A DNA stretch of 64,000 nucleotides from Struthio camelus (Eukaryota; Chordata; Aves; Struthioniformes; Struthionidae). Made by a program: the position numbers and the translations under genes. Under the pieces are notes generated by a model. The model did not search any database. It saw only the letters and a program-made list of their open reading frames with translations, and was not told the origin of the DNA. Location of the stretch: contig NC_090981.1 in NCBI RefSeq assembly GCF_040807025.1, forward strand, positions 37,427,817 to 37,491,816. Direction: 5' to 3'. Shown in pieces: positions 37,101 through 52,100 of this stretch (the stretch's first letter is position 1; every line of letters starts with the position of its first letter).

Positions 37101-40100
37101 AAATACATCCACCTCAGGTTAACCATAATTCTGGAAGACTGCTATACAATGAAATGACATATGGACTAACAGAAGTAATCTAAATCATCTCTCATTTTAT
37201 TCAGAGTGCTTGGATAGTACTAGCAGACTGGTTTTTCACTGCAGCAATTCCAAAGCCTGACCACTTAACAAAAGAAGGGTAGGAGACTTGACACTACCTT
37301 GCTTGTTGAAAAGTAATCAGCAATGGTATTGTCCATTATTATTTGGAAATGATACATGGCAGCAGTGAGGTTGGGCACCTTCCTTATGTCCAAAACACCT
37401 GAATTCTACTATGCTGTTACAACAGTTTCTTATTTCTTCAGGAACGATGAATTCTGGGCTGATAAGGCAACAGTTCTGGCCAACTGTGAAGAATATTTTC
37501 CATGCTGTTAACTTAAAGCTATAAGGAAGTAGTTTGGAGGTCATGGCACATAAAATAGTTTCTCTTTTAGACAGCCTGAAACTGAAGGCACCTGAGGTAT
37601 GAAACTGGATCAGCCTTGCAGACCTGGGAGATATGGGGCTTCTTACACTGGTTAAGCTGCTTAAATTAAGAATGAGTCAATACTTAAGGGTGGGGTTTAC
37701 AACCAGACAGAAACAGCAGCACCTTCTGAATGATATATCAGGGCAGCTACTCAGACACTTCGAAACTACCCACCCATCTCTGAATAACTTGATCATATTT
37801 AATCATGGACCAAAGCCAGTGCAACAAAAGACAATATGATGTTCTTCACTGAAGGCTGCAGAACTCTACTGCATGGAGGAGTCACAAATATCTACTTGTG
37901 CACACTAAGAGGATGAGAGAAGGATTCAATATTTATAGCATCCAGCATAAAATCTGGTTGCTGTAAGTTTTGGAAACGAGGAAAAATTCTAAACATATCC
38001 ACTTACGGAAAGCCACCGGTTCTCTGGAGGTGGGGAGGCACAGGGAGAGACACTGTACTCACTTCTAAGTTCTACACCCCTGCTATAGGCTAGCCCCAAC
38101 ACCTCTTTTAATAGCAGTCTCAGTTTGAAGGCAAAACCCCTGCAGTAGGTGCTAACTGACATAAGCCAAGGTTTCTGGTGTCAAAACGATAAAACAGAGC
38201 CAAAGACAAGTTGGTCTGGAAGACTGCCTCCAATGGGAGATTAACCTCAGCAAATCATATCGGTGCCAGATACTATACTTGTCTACCAACAAGTTAGACC
38301 CGCAAAAAAGGTAAAGCAAATGAAGGAGAGACGTGGCTCTGATACCCTTAAACCACCAGTATCATTTACAAAAACAGTGCCAAGACCTCACCTTATGTCA
38401 AAGATTTTTGTTTGATATGCACTGGCAAAAGATAAGTCAAGGGAAAAATTTGTTTATTCAATTTGATGAATAAGGACTGGAGCTTTTATACTCAATGTCA
38501 GCTCAGAGAAGCCAGGTTTAGTAGCCTGCAACTTTTTTATAGGGGCTCTAGACTGTTTCAGCATGATTGGGCTGGAGCAGAGAAATGAAACAAAAGTGGG
38601 ACAACATAGACCTACTTATTTTCAGAAATCAGAGTGTGTTATCAGCACTAGGAGGCTTCACTGATACAGAAAACCATGTATTCTGACGCAGACAGTACCT
38701 AAGTAAAATCTAGTGACAATCCAATTATCTTTCTGAGAAGACATTAATTTCCCTATCCTGTCAGGTCTTACAAATGTAAGACTTTCCAGTAATTAACACA
38801 CACTGCAGAAGAGTCCCTGGATAAGACATGGTCCCCCCAGATGGCATATGACAGAAACATGACCTTCAGAGGTCACTGCTCTCTACAAATATCACAAAGG
38901 TTAACTATCAACTTTGAGAGAAGCTTTTCTTTCCAAATATGAACCGGAAAAAAACATTGTAGATAAGTTTGTAAAACTTAAAAATACAAGTAAATTGAAA
39001 GTTTAAACTACTAAAGTAAAGCTATGCTGACATCTATACTATTCGGGCAAGGCTCTAAATGCACAACTAAGAATCTAGTAAGCTTTCAATCCTTAATCGG
39101 GATATCATGCCTCAGTATCATAAAGATCTTTAATACTGTTGTAACATATATAAGTAAATGCTATAAAGTTTTAGCACTGAAAGAAAAACAGTTGAAGTAT
39201 GTAATAATAAGACTTCAAAATATTATTTTCAGCACAGAATAGTGAGAAGTAACTTACCTAACAACTCTGGTTCTCATGGTGGTGTTAGCTGGCCACTTGT
39301 TTTGAACAGACTTCTGCAAGCAGCCATAAATATACCTCAATGTTCTGTAAAAATTATAGCTAATTAGCCTTTCCATTAAATTTTGCAGAATCAAAAAAAA
39401 AAAGCTGATCAGCAATGATCTAGTCCAACCTCTTGCTTTATGAGGAAGTATTACCAACACTACATTTATAATTTAGACAAATTTTAAATTAACTTTAAAA
39501 GACTGCTGTGACACTCCCTTTACAAATGGCAAAGAAAGTCCTTCCTCAGTACACGCTATTTGTGTGGTTAAGATTTGATGATTATTCAGATGCACATTCA
39601 ATGTTTCATTATCATTTGTTTGCTATTGCTCAAATAGCGTTTCATTTTAAGAAAGGACAGGATGATTTGGTCTTTTTTTAAATTTTGCCCTTTTAAACTG
39701 AATGATTAACAAATTTTCTTTCCATAAATAAGGGGTAGGTGATTAAAAGTAGATGAGCAAGTAGAGTAATACTTCTATCCCATCAAAAAGTGGGAGTACT
39801 GTGGTATATTTCCAGAAACGTTGTGAGCTGCATCATCTACTACAAAGGAAGGTAACTTCTATTGCTAACCTTGCCATCACCAACATGAAATAAATTTCTA
39901 TGCTACCCTACTACTGCAATATTCAGGTTTTTTTTTTTAAATATTAAAAGCCAATGATGCAGTGAAAGAAAACACTTAGTATTATGCACTTTTTATCAAA
40001 TGGTTCAAATATAAACCATGAGCATAAATTTTAGAACTAAAAAAAAAGTCATTCTACAACCACGCGTTCATAGTTTTAATATGTTGTTAATAATCCATCC

Positions 40101-43100
40101 CGTCTTCCCACCCAAGAGAAAGAGGAAGACAGGAAAGAATTTTTAATCAACTTAAATATATACAGCCGCTAACTGCTATCTGTCTGCTAACAGGTACTGT
40201 CTTCTACCTCTGTGGAAACAGTATATTGATATTTTTATTTTTCTTCTTTCCCTTATTCCTTGGATCTAGCAGCTTCCCCCCTCAAACAAAAGCACAAACG
40301 TGTGCTAGCCAGAAGCTTTTGTGCAAAAAGCACAATTAATTCCTGAAAATTGTATTTATTTTCCTCTGTGCCTATAACAACCCTGAAGAAGTTAGTCTTA
40401 GGACCAATTAGTAGAAGATGAACCAGTAAGAACACCATTAATGTGCAACGTAAATCACACAAACAGGAATTTTCAAATACAAATTTGAACAGAAGAGCGC
40501 ATACTTACGGAGGCAGTATCTCTGCAGCCATGAATATTTTCTCCACCAATTCTGACAGTATACTGAGTAGATGTGCCAAATTAGTGTTTACATCTTCATT
40601 TTTTTCCAACTTCGAGGGATTTAACTAAAGCCAAAAGAAAAAACATGGACTAAATTTCTTCTCCTACGCAGAACTACATCTAAAATTTGGTAATACGGCA
40701 CACTGAATAGTACTTCAAACTAAATTAATATTCTGCTGTTGTGCAAGTTGCAGGCTCTTAGAGAATTTAAGTGTCTGCTTCAATGGCTAGCCAGGAAATT
40801 AATAAGAACAAGTAACATTTTTACGTTTTAGTATACTATGCATAGCTTTTAATAGCACAGACACCGAACACTATCCATCCACATAACCTTTTCATATCTT
40901 TTAATCCAATCTTCTGAGGATCCCCATCCTTTCTGCAATTAAGTTAGAGTGAAACACAGAAGTTAAGAGGATTCGTTTAGAAAAAGAGATAGAGTCAATA
41001 ACAAGCAGTTAATAACATCATGTAGTTATAATAAATTAAGTTCAGATAGAGTTTTCTATTAGATCTGGAGTTTACCAGAAACTATTTAGGTTAGGCCATT
41101 CCATACATGCTACAGACCAGCATACAATCACTAAAGAATGAACACGCAATTTAAAGAAGTATGAATAAAAAACATTTTAAAAGTGCTACTATATTGTTCA
41201 AGCCAACATCTAGAAAAAAAATCTCCTAATGAGTCCAGCTGCTGTATTTCTCATGTAAATGAAGTTTAGTTCTGAAAGATTATTAAGTGCATCTAAATCT
41301 AATGTTTTATGTTTGCGTTAAATACAACAACCACCACTAAGTAACTGTTTCAACAAATCAAAGTGTTTAAAACCATGGTTTAAAGTATCACCTCACAGGA
41401 CTGCTTGCTCTCCATTATCTTTAATATAGAGTCTTTCAGTGCATGGTGAACAAAACGTGTAGCTGTGGCTTTCATATACTGCTCCATAAGTGTACTTGCT
41501 AAAGTGGTGGCACGAAACAAGGTAGTAGCTTCATCTGAAAAAAAGATAGTAAAATGAAAAAGTTGAGAAAAGATGACAACAAAAAGTAGAGGAAAAAAAG
41601 GCTGCATTTATAATTTCATATATCATGTAACTGAGGGGACAGAAGAGAATAAAAGGAAGACACTGGAGCCCTACCCTTCTCCTTCCGCCCAGCTCCCCAG
41701 TTTCAGTAAACTGAATTCAACGTTAGGGTAATTAGTACAGTACCTTCCATGCTTATTTCCCTGTCGTTTAGTGTTCGTAACAACAGTGACTCAAGCTTTT
41801 CATGAAGAAAAATCTTCAATAAAATGCCTGCCAGCAGTGTTCTGTCCTGTCCACAAACACGCGATAAGGCATAGACTACATGCAGCTCTTTTTGGAGTAT
41901 AAGCTGAAAGAAAAACAGAACAGAACACTTCTGTATAGCACAGCTTTGGAAAACTGATATAATATAACGATAGTGACATCTGTATGTCACCGCAAGTGGT
42001 GCTTAAAGAGGTCAACCAACGTTACTGAAGCCTGTCTCAAATAACAGGCAAAATGAATCGTTTTGACAGATAAACTAAGGAGAGTTAAACAACTTGATAC
42101 CTCTTTAAACTCACTGTATTCCTCTTCTGGCATGATCCTCTCCATAGAATATCGTGCTCGAACACGCAAAGATCCTGGCTCAATACCCTTTAAGGGTACA
42201 TGGGAACTGAGCTGAAACCACTCATCTGTTGCATGTCCTTTCTGTAATCGGCTTAACTGGCAACGCATAAACACTAAAGGAAAAAACATCATTCACATAA
42301 GTTATTTCCAGCAAAACAGTGCTCGTATTGAATAAAAGCATTTTATTTTCAGTGCATGTCATCTTGTTTCAGTAAGAGTATTAAAAAAAAAATTTATGCC
42401 CTCAATATATAAGCAGATAATTGTTTCAGTGGTTTTACAGACTCACATAAACTCAATCTGAAATATAAAGCATTCTGTAAATAAAGTATACATATACATT
42501 TGAAAACACCACACAAATATTAATAGTTTTCTTTGTAACACCCAAATATCACAAAATTAAAGTGGTTGAGGTTGGAAGGGACCTTTACAGATCATCTAGT
42601 CCAACCCCCCCCCCCCCCCAACACACACACTCAAGCAGCATAACCTAGAGCATGTTGCCTGAGATCACATCCAGACGGCTTGTGACTATCTCCAAGGACG
42701 CAGACTTCACAACCTCTCCGGTCAAGCTGTTCCAGTGCTCAAGTCACCCTCACAGTAAAGAAGTCTTTCCTTATGTTCAGATAGAGCTTCCTGCATTTCA
42801 GTTTGTGCCTGTTGCCCCTCGTCCTGTCACCAGGTGCCACTGAAGAGAGTCTGCCTCCATCCTCTTTAAATCTCCCCTTCAGATGTTTATATGCATTGAT
42901 AAAATCCCCCTTGAGCCTTCTCTTCTCCAACCTCAATAGTCCCTGCTCTCTCAGCCTTTTCTCACGAGAGATGCTCTAAGTCTCTTAATCATCTTTGCGG
43001 CCCTTCACTGGACTCCCTCCGGTAGCTCCGTATATCTTGTACTGCTGAGCCCAGAACTGGACACAGTAAAGTAGCACAGAAAGTGAAAGAGTCAACGGGT

Positions 43101-46100
43101 TTATACAAATCTAGGTAGCAATTAGAAAATTTTAACAGGTAAAATGATTAAAATTCAATGTCCTCTTTCCAGCCTTGTGCTCATACTTCCATCCTGTCAC
43201 CTCTTGAACTATTCTGTTACTACTATTTTGTTACTTCTTATTAGTGTGGCTACAGCTTTACCAAACATTGCCCTATGTATTTCTTTAAAACTTAGGAATT
43301 CACTGGATTATGGCTGTAGCAGGAAATTTTATATTAAAAATGCATTCCTGGACAGCTTACTACCTAAGTAATGATAAAAATCAGCTCAAGAGCAGCAAAA
43401 TCATTAATTCACCTTTCAGTGGTATTGGCACCTTAAAATTACCAAGCTCGCCCATTTGACCACAACTGAAAGTCTGGTCTCCAGCTGACAAAAGTAAGCT
43501 GCAGCAGTCAGCACGCTGACCCTTCCCTTGCCACCCTTTCCTGAACAGAGCTGCTTCCCAGAGGAAGGGCCCAGACACTCGCAGAGAACATTCTACCTAT
43601 CAAATATCCACAACTCCCTAAGAGCAGATATACAGTCCCCTCTGAATTTCACATTTAGCCTGTCAGACTGTCTGGACCTTCCAAGCCATCACCCTTTTTC
43701 TAGTCCTGTCATTGAGATCTACATTCAATTAAGTCCCTCAGAGTAAAAATAAATAAATAAATAGAGAAGTCAACTTGGGTTCTTTTACACAACACTGCCT
43801 TGTAGAAATTAACAACAGTTCTAGCAGACTTTCCACTGCCCCAATTTTGGAATATATGTTGGTGCATCATTTGCATATCAGATCATGGAACACAACACAC
43901 CAGCATATTTATAATGCATACTTAAAGACCTTCCAGGTGAATATTTCATATTCATTGTTGAACCCAACCAGAACCACCTATCCCCTCAAAAAACATTTAC
44001 CATTACTGATTCAGAATAAAAGCCCATCTAAATGTTGACAAAAGAGGAAACTGTTCAATACGTGGACAAACTAAATCCTGACTTTCCTACCCACAACCCA
44101 TTCTACAAGCTGATGAGGAGCTGTTAAGGGCTGGAATCTTTTTGTACCTGTTCTGTTCTTCAAATGAGGGACTGTGGACACCTTACGTCTGTTTTCTTGC
44201 AACAGTGGACACATATGTTGTTACTACCATTAATATATGACTTAGGCTCCAGTCTGAGTTTCTACCAATTGTCCAAAGTCCACAAGTCTGTCCGAGAGCG
44301 TTACCTACCTTGTCCCAAATGTGCTTAGTGCATATTTGCTGGAGAATATGGGAGGGAAGAAACAAAGTTTTAAGCTTGCCATAGTAGGCTTATTTTCCAG
44401 TGCTACGCCAATGCGCAACACAGTAACAATTTGTTTTCTTCTTCTTCCACCTGGACAATTTCAATTACAAAACTTCAAAATCAAGTTGTGGCACTACTGC
44501 CAGTACAAACTGTCTGATCAAACCTGAGCATAACAGCTTCTAGTAGCAGCAGATAAGTCTACTAATACATTCTTGACCTAGAACTTTATTTTTTCAAGCT
44601 GCATGTACATATTTTCGAATAAATTCATACACAAAAGTACTTTTAGCAAAACAAAAAACTGAATTGATGCTATACTGCTTAGTATTATTATTTCTGAATA
44701 TTTAGAGTGACCTCTTTGAAGCAAAAAATACTGAAATAATTACAGAACGAATACTTAATAGTCAAACTTCAAAGTCAAAGACTTGAGCACTAAGGATATA
44801 CTTTAAAATCCTAAAAAGTTACTCCTCATGCTCATAGCACTTTTGGTATTTACTTTTGTGCACAATGATAGAAGAAATAAAGCAATGAAACCAATATCAG
44901 ATTTTTGAGTTCTCAATCTGCTTTATATGGCAGGAAAAGCAAGCAGGAAAGCTGACTTAACCAGTTAGCTGGGAAGATGAATAGCACCAGCCTCAGGTAA
45001 TTCCCCACTTCAGAGCGATCTACATTTAACAACTTCGCTGAGAAGAAGGTTTAAAAAGGTAACCCATTAATTTTCTTGCTTTTGGAGAGGCTGTTTAAGG
45101 CAACACAGCACACAGGCAAGTTGGATAAGGTCTGCCTTAGCTCAGATTTTTCCCATATACTCCTAATTTTTAGTAGGACTGGGCACGTAGGCAGAGATAC
45201 CTGTTAATTCGAGTCAGTTTAGTCTACTCCTTATCCCAAAAGGAAAAGTCCATTGGGTTACTCTTTAAGAGTCTACCTAACAGCAATCCAGAAGCATTGC
45301 CAATCATCCTGACCCAGATGATATGGGAAACGTTCCATCGCCTTCTACAAGCTGGATACCCCCAAAGCCAACATGGCCTCCTTAATCTGGACAGAGAAGG
45401 AAACTACAAGAACATTTTGAAAGAAGTTACTTCAGTATTTCATTCATGAATGATCTTTTAAAAGGTTCTCTTACTAACCAGGGATTTGGCCTAGATAAAG
45501 AATTTTCTAGCTCAAAAGAACACAAGAATAAGTGCAAGAACAAGGTCACAATTCCATCACAGAGTTTTTATCTGTCAGAGGGGACATGTCTTTTTCCGCA
45601 CTGTATGCGGAAAATTCTATAGTCAGAGGAACGGGCAAGAGTTTTGAAACTGAATTAGGTTCTACGTAAGCATTAAATCCAAGTAGTAATTCTACTTTGG
45701 TCAAGGTTACCCTACAAATCTCTTCTTTTAAAAGAAAAAAAAATATACATCAAGGAGTTAACATTGAGGCAAATGTAACAGGCTAGTAATTTCATATATG
45801 CAAACTGAAAACAATAGCGGTAAGTACTGTGCCAGCTTTCAAACAGACAGGTCTGAACACAATGGCAAAGAAAAATACTCTAATAAATCTTAGAAGGGTC
45901 TACACTGCAGGCAAGAAAGGAGGTAAGGGGCCAAAGTCACTGTAGAACAAATACCATTGGGAAAAAAATACCTTTAATAAAAGAAAAAGCTTAAAAACAT
46001 ATTGTGTGAGAAGAGAACTAGAATTGAAAAAAATCCATTTTTCTGGCATCTAAAAGCTTAGAATCCAAATTCCTCAAACCAAGCCTTTTCTTTTCTAAAA

Positions 46101-49100
46101 GAGGTGACAGCTTTGTACCTTGCTATTATCTTATTATGTATCCATCTTCATATTAATTTGCTGGAATAGAAACAGCAAGTGAAGAAGCTGTCTAGATAAG
46201 AGAGGGAAAGTAAATTCCTAGGAGCTTCTATAAAAGGCAGAAGGAAGCGAGATCCTTCTCCACTCCAAGTAATATTGAGGTAACATCAGCTGATAAGCCC
46301 ACAAGTGGTACAAACAAGGTACACAGATGAGATTAAAAAAGGAAAAAAGAAACAGTGGGAAAATTTTGTTTCAGAGATTAATAAGGTCTTTCAATTTCTA
46401 TTTTATTTATTTATTTTTAAATGGTGAAAACACTACCTTTCCTCCCTTTCTCTTTCTCACTGGAGGCAACAAAAGACTGAAAGGACAAAAGAAATTTCAC
46501 ACAGTCAGGCGTAAAGCAAATTAAAGGAGTTAACTTAGTGAAACTTCACATTTTATAGAGCAGATGAATACTGACAGCCTCCCTTTCCTTCTGCTTTTTG
46601 CTAAGCATAGTCACAGCATAACATAACGGCCATTATAGAATAGAGCTAGGAAAGCCATAAGGGTTGGATTACTGTGCATTTTATTACTAAAAATCATGCA
46701 AGTTCTCATTATAAGAACATTAATGCAGAGTCAGAAACAGCTGTCCAAGATATACTAACACAGTGGTGTGGAAGCCATAAAAATATAGTATACTTAATTC
46801 TCCTGTGACAGTGTTTAACAAGAGTAATGAAAATTGCCCAAAGTATCCATTGTTGCAATATATATATTATATATATATATATATATTTTTTTTTTTTTAC
46901 AGAAAAATACTTACATATATCTGGATCTTTACTTTTCTTTGTTTTGTTACTAAGACTTATCTCAAATCTATTAATATCAGATGAAAGATCACTAGGAGAA
47001 AAGACAGAAAGCCTCAATTAATACTATACTTGGCTGGCATCTAAAGTTATTTCAATCCTGAATTCTCTCTATCAGCCAAAGACATTTAAATTAACAGAGA
47101 TATTTAGGTGCCTACAGAAAATTTTGCCCGCGCATTTGCGGCCAAAAGGCGGAGAGCTGTATAACCACACATACAGTATTTTTAAAAAGAACATGCAAAA
47201 CATACTACGCAGTGTTAAGACTTTTAAATACAATTCAACTTTCAAGTGAAATTCAGTAATTCAAGAAGATTAAGAAGATTAAGACTTACTCAAAGACAAA
47301 TTCTTCTGACCATACAGGGTTCTGCCCTTCTCTGATATGTGTTTTTGCTACCTGGACACTGTTCAGGTAGATGTTACAATACGGATTAGTAAAATGCTTT
47401 ACAGGGAGCGTATGAGCTTCTTCTACATGCAAAATAAGACTGCTGACCTAAAGAAAATACACAAAATTTATTTCTTTTTGCTAAAGAATAAAAGAAAAAA
47501 AATCCCAATAATGGAATTTTTTCCTCTTGTGGAGGCTTAAGGTTAATGTATAAATACCAAACACAAACTATAATTTCCTAACACAATGAACAGAAAGAAG
47601 AGTAACAGAGCAACATTTTAAGAGGCAACAATGACAAATTAAGAGTAACTCAGAGAAAACTACTGAAAAGAAAACTCCAGCATCATGTCTTTAAACACAT
47701 CTTATTTTTATCCTTTAAAACTATCTCTATGAGACATTAGGAAATGCAAGCATTAACTTTTCTATGCATCAAAAATTCTACTGAAGTCATAGAGACAGAC
47801 TGATGTCTTTGTCACAGGCAACTTAAGCTATAGTCATATAACGTTAAGCTATATTACTTAAATAAGTCACAGACATCTTAAACAAAGCAATGGACTACTC
47901 CAAACACAATGGACTATGTGGCACTTTCCTAGCAGACAACGTAAAACTCCTTTGTTCAGTACACTACAACCCATTTTCCCACTAAAAGGAAAACTTTTAT
48001 CGATACTACAGATTTTCAAAATAACAACACTTGAGAATTCATAATTTCCAGAAAGTGAAGTGAACTCTGAAATAATTTGCAGTAAGAAAGAATGTTTTAA
48101 ACAGTCTACTATTGTACAAACTTCTAAATGAATGTATATTCATAGCTCAGTCCAACACCTACTGATACCAACTAAAATCTAATTAGACAATAAGTACAGG
48201 AAATACACTTAATCAGCTCAATATTCCATTTAAATTCAAATATTCAGGACCATAATTTACAAGGGACATTTCAAGAAACCCTGCAACACATCTTTATATA
48301 AAAATTCATAGTAAAGGTTCTTTAAACTCCCCTAGAAGACAGCTTATGCCATAAAGTCACTGTTCAGTAAACACTGACTGGCTTTTCTCTTCCATTGTAA
48401 TGTGCAGAACATGCAAACCCAAACTAATTGATGGTACATCTACTTCTTTTTCTGCTCTTTAAATTAAGCTTTTAAGTCTCCCTTGAAAAATTTATGCAAG
48501 ATAGAAATGTAATTACTTGATTTTTGATCTCTATATACTTTTACCTGCTTTGATCTTTCACACTTTTTGTGCTTTTCACCTAAAGTTCCATACTTCCCAC
48601 ATTTTATTTATTTCAGAAATTCTTCCACTCATTACAGCCTAAAAGGAAAACCCTCTTCTCATATTTCCTGTACATATTTTGATATAAGGCATTTAAAACT
48701 AACTACTGTATTCTGAATGAGAACACCAAATATATTAAATATCATCCCTACTTCTCCTTCTTCACGTAGGCTAACATTTTCTTTGCTTTTTAAAGTACAG
48801 AATTAGTTTAAATTGCCAGTCTCTGGTTTCATTTGCCAGTTCACCTGTCTATTCACCTTATATAGTTTGATTCTTCAGAAGTTGTTCCAGTTGGTTTAAC
48901 AAGGATACTGAATCACTCCAAAAAAGAAAAAGTACATGCAGGATTTACTAGCGCTGAAAGGAAAACTCTGAGATTTATCGGTATCATTTTGCAACAAGGA
49001 GACAACACACTTTTCCCCCCAAATCCGCAATATCTATACAGCTTCACCTGACGTAGACGCTTATTTGATGTTCCTGGACTGGTTTTTCTTAAACTGCAAA

Positions 49101-52100
49101 ACATCTGCAGAGCTTTCATCCAGTCCTAAGAGAGAAGCACAGAACAGTATTAAAACAAAGAGCGGTACAGCTTCTTGCAGTGGAAGAGACATGTCAAAAA
49201 AAAAGAAAAAAGAAAAAAAGAAATAGATTCCAGTATCTGAAGTTGCACCTTTAGTTTTAGGAAAAAACACCTACTATGTTTTCTGTAATTCAAAAGTACG
49301 CAGATTTGCATATTAAAGCAAAATTAATATCTTCACTCACTAAAACCAAATAAAGGATTTGAAAATATGAAGGGTTTTCTCTTTTAGAAATATCAAGCAT
49401 TAATAATGGATATACAGTCTGACCTTCACTAATTTTCCAGTCTACTAATATTGCATTAAATTACATATGCTATATAAAATGAAGCAAAACTTGCTCGCTT
49501 CTGAGAAAATAACAGTTATTAAACCAAACTGTGTTCTGATCATTCTCTCCAGCATTTCTGTATTGCGGTAAAATTTTTACTGCATATACTTCAAACAAAA
49601 AACAGCCTTAAAAGAGAAACACTGAAAAGTTTATCCTGTGCCTCCACTTTGTCTGCTCACAAATGCATAAAGCAAAGAGGATGGATTCCATTCTGAACAG
49701 GAAAATAAACAAGTTGTCTAACACCAAGTTGAGCGTAGAGCCTTTGTCTATGTTTTTTCTTCAGAAAGGCTGCTAAGAGGCATTGCCAGCTAGCATGACC
49801 ACCCTTGAAAAGTCACTGCAGCCTGAGAAAGCTGTGGACAGAAGAGCTTTGCAAGAGGCATTAACGCTGGAAGGTGCAAAACATGCTGTAGACTCATTCT
49901 CCTGTTCCTGGCCGCACCCCCAAGTTTTATATTCCTCTTTTCAGCACTAAATTACATTTTTGACTATAGTTCAGTCTTCCTGAGGCTGTATATCAAAGTT
50001 CTGCTATCTACTCTCAAAAAGCAATTGAGCAATGTCATTTAAAAAAAAAAAAAAAAAAACCTGTTTCAATCTTACCCTTTATGTTACCTTCTGCATTAGC
50101 ACAGGCACATCCTATACTGCAGCTAGTCTCAAGTAAACCACTTAAAAAGAGTGAGGTTTTAGTTTTCAAAATCTTCCACAAAAGGAAGAGCTTTAAAGTA
50201 CGCATCACAAAGTTGTCATGAACAGTGTGCTGTACTAGGCGCAGCGATACCAGCATGAGGCTGCATGTCACACTATCACATTCAGTAATGCTTTGTACAA
50301 ACCTCAAAGACAACATGCAACCCATTGGACAGCTGCTTTGGTGTTTATTTACCACGTTATATGAAATATATCAGATTTTCTTAATATACCAATAAAACTA
50401 TTCTTCCAAGAAATATTACAAGGTACAGAAAGCTGAAACCTCTCAAAACAGAAGCATCTGTAAAGCATCTGACTTGCCATGCCAAAATCATTTCATAAAA
50501 AACATCCTACTATTGTGTAAAAAATGCACTGAACAGCTTAAATATTATGCAGATCTAAAATAAAAGTAGATTACGTCAAACGTTTAGGAAACAAGACAGG
50601 GTAATTCTACCCATTAGACATTAAATTATTTTTAAGGTTTTTTCGATTTCTAGAACACAAGACATTGCATGCGTAACAAAAACGAAGCCTGCGTTCATAG
50701 CTGTGCATATAGTATTGATTACTATACTGCATGTTGCTTTTCAAAGACAGTACATTAAGAGTTGTGAGACAAATGCCACTGCATTGTTCTGATGTCGTTC
50801 CAGTGACTTCCGTTGATTTGTGTCAATTTAAACGGAAAATTTGTGCTTTCCTGTGTATACAACATGAAGAGAACAAAATATTTATACAGTCTTCATGCTC
50901 ATTTGAAGAGTGAGTGCTCTAGACAGCTTTAATTACATTCTAAGAAAATCAAATGCAAAGCTTAATTTCTGATGGAATAGGTGCATTTCAGAGCTGTGGA
51001 CTGCCAAAACAACTTGATGACTAAGAACATCGTCATATCCAACATACGCTCTTCTGTTGGCCAGGGACTTTTAGAGTATTAAGCTCCAGTGCTACAATTT
51101 TTAATCAAATATAACTGCTAGACAGCTAAAAACTGAATGATACCAATTTAAAAGAGAAAAATCCTACTTTTTGTGCAAGATCAGGGCCAAACACTATAAA
51201 CAATAATGCTTTATGGACAGAACAAATAACTGTAAAAGCCAGTTGCTCAATATGCTTTCATCAGTTGGCATATCTGTGCTAATGTTTTAGTTCATACTAG
51301 GAACGTGCTCTTGAAGCAAATCTCCCACTCACGCTTACCATGCTCTGGTTTATATCATGGAAAAGTCTTGGAGAACAAATAACTTTTTTGAATTAAACTA
51401 CTCCAAAAGATGCTCTCCAGAAACAGCTATGGAAACTAACAGAACTTCAGTCCATGGGACCAGACTAGAACTTGTCCAAAGTAAACCCCTAACGTGCGGG
51501 GAATATAAGTACTGGTTTCTCAACACCAACTGTTTTCTTTACAAATCTGTTACTGTTGCATGGTAATATTTGCTAATGTAGACACAATCGCTATTTACTT
51601 CTGGTACAGTTGCTTCCTATTACAGAAGGGTAATAGCATTAAATGCTACAAGACAAAAAAAGTTACTTTTAAAGTTATATTTACCAAAAAAAGCTCTCAC
51701 CTGTGCTTGTTCTGGAGTTTCTCCTGCAAAGTAGAAGATATAATGCTCTTCACTAAAGTGCTGAACTACTATCTGAAAACAGTTTGGCCTTGAAAATAAA
51801 CAAGACAAAAAACCATAAATTTTAGTATTCCTCAAAACACAGACAAACATCTTCACTTGTTGACCTCTGCCAAAACAAAGTTCTAGCCAAACTAGTACAC
51901 TTCTGCTGTTTGACTGTAAGGAGCACTGAACATAGCCTAACTTCCCCCCGCCAAGTATAACATTATCATACACGGAAACAGGAAGAACTCCAACAGGAAA
52001 AATTGCTAGGTGTTTCAAAAGTGCATTTTGGTTTGAGTAAGTTATGTAACTCCAAACAAACACCTGCACTTCAGCGCAACTAGTATGTTGCGGAATCCTT

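Larger units (their letters stand above)
43071..46914 (-). other. RASA1: RASA1 intron 15, remainder after CR1
   Basis: Intron 15 as a whole (42,274-46,914) is the longest fully contained RASA1 intron at 4,641 bp. Outside the CR1 I see only short meaningless frames, a 9-bp hairpin at 45,592-45,614, and the A/T microsatellite next to exon 15. Confidence 0.7.

Noticed and set aside
36700..38900. Possible decayed endogenous retrovirus or other element in RASA1 intron 20
   Set aside because: Slightly different composition and several open frames of about 70 codons, but no LTR pair, primer-binding site or recognisable protein motif.
39405..39450. Possible CR1 3' fragment (tctagtccaacc string)
   Set aside because: Only about 12 consecutive bases match the CR1 3' UTR and the flanks do not, so chance cannot be excluded.
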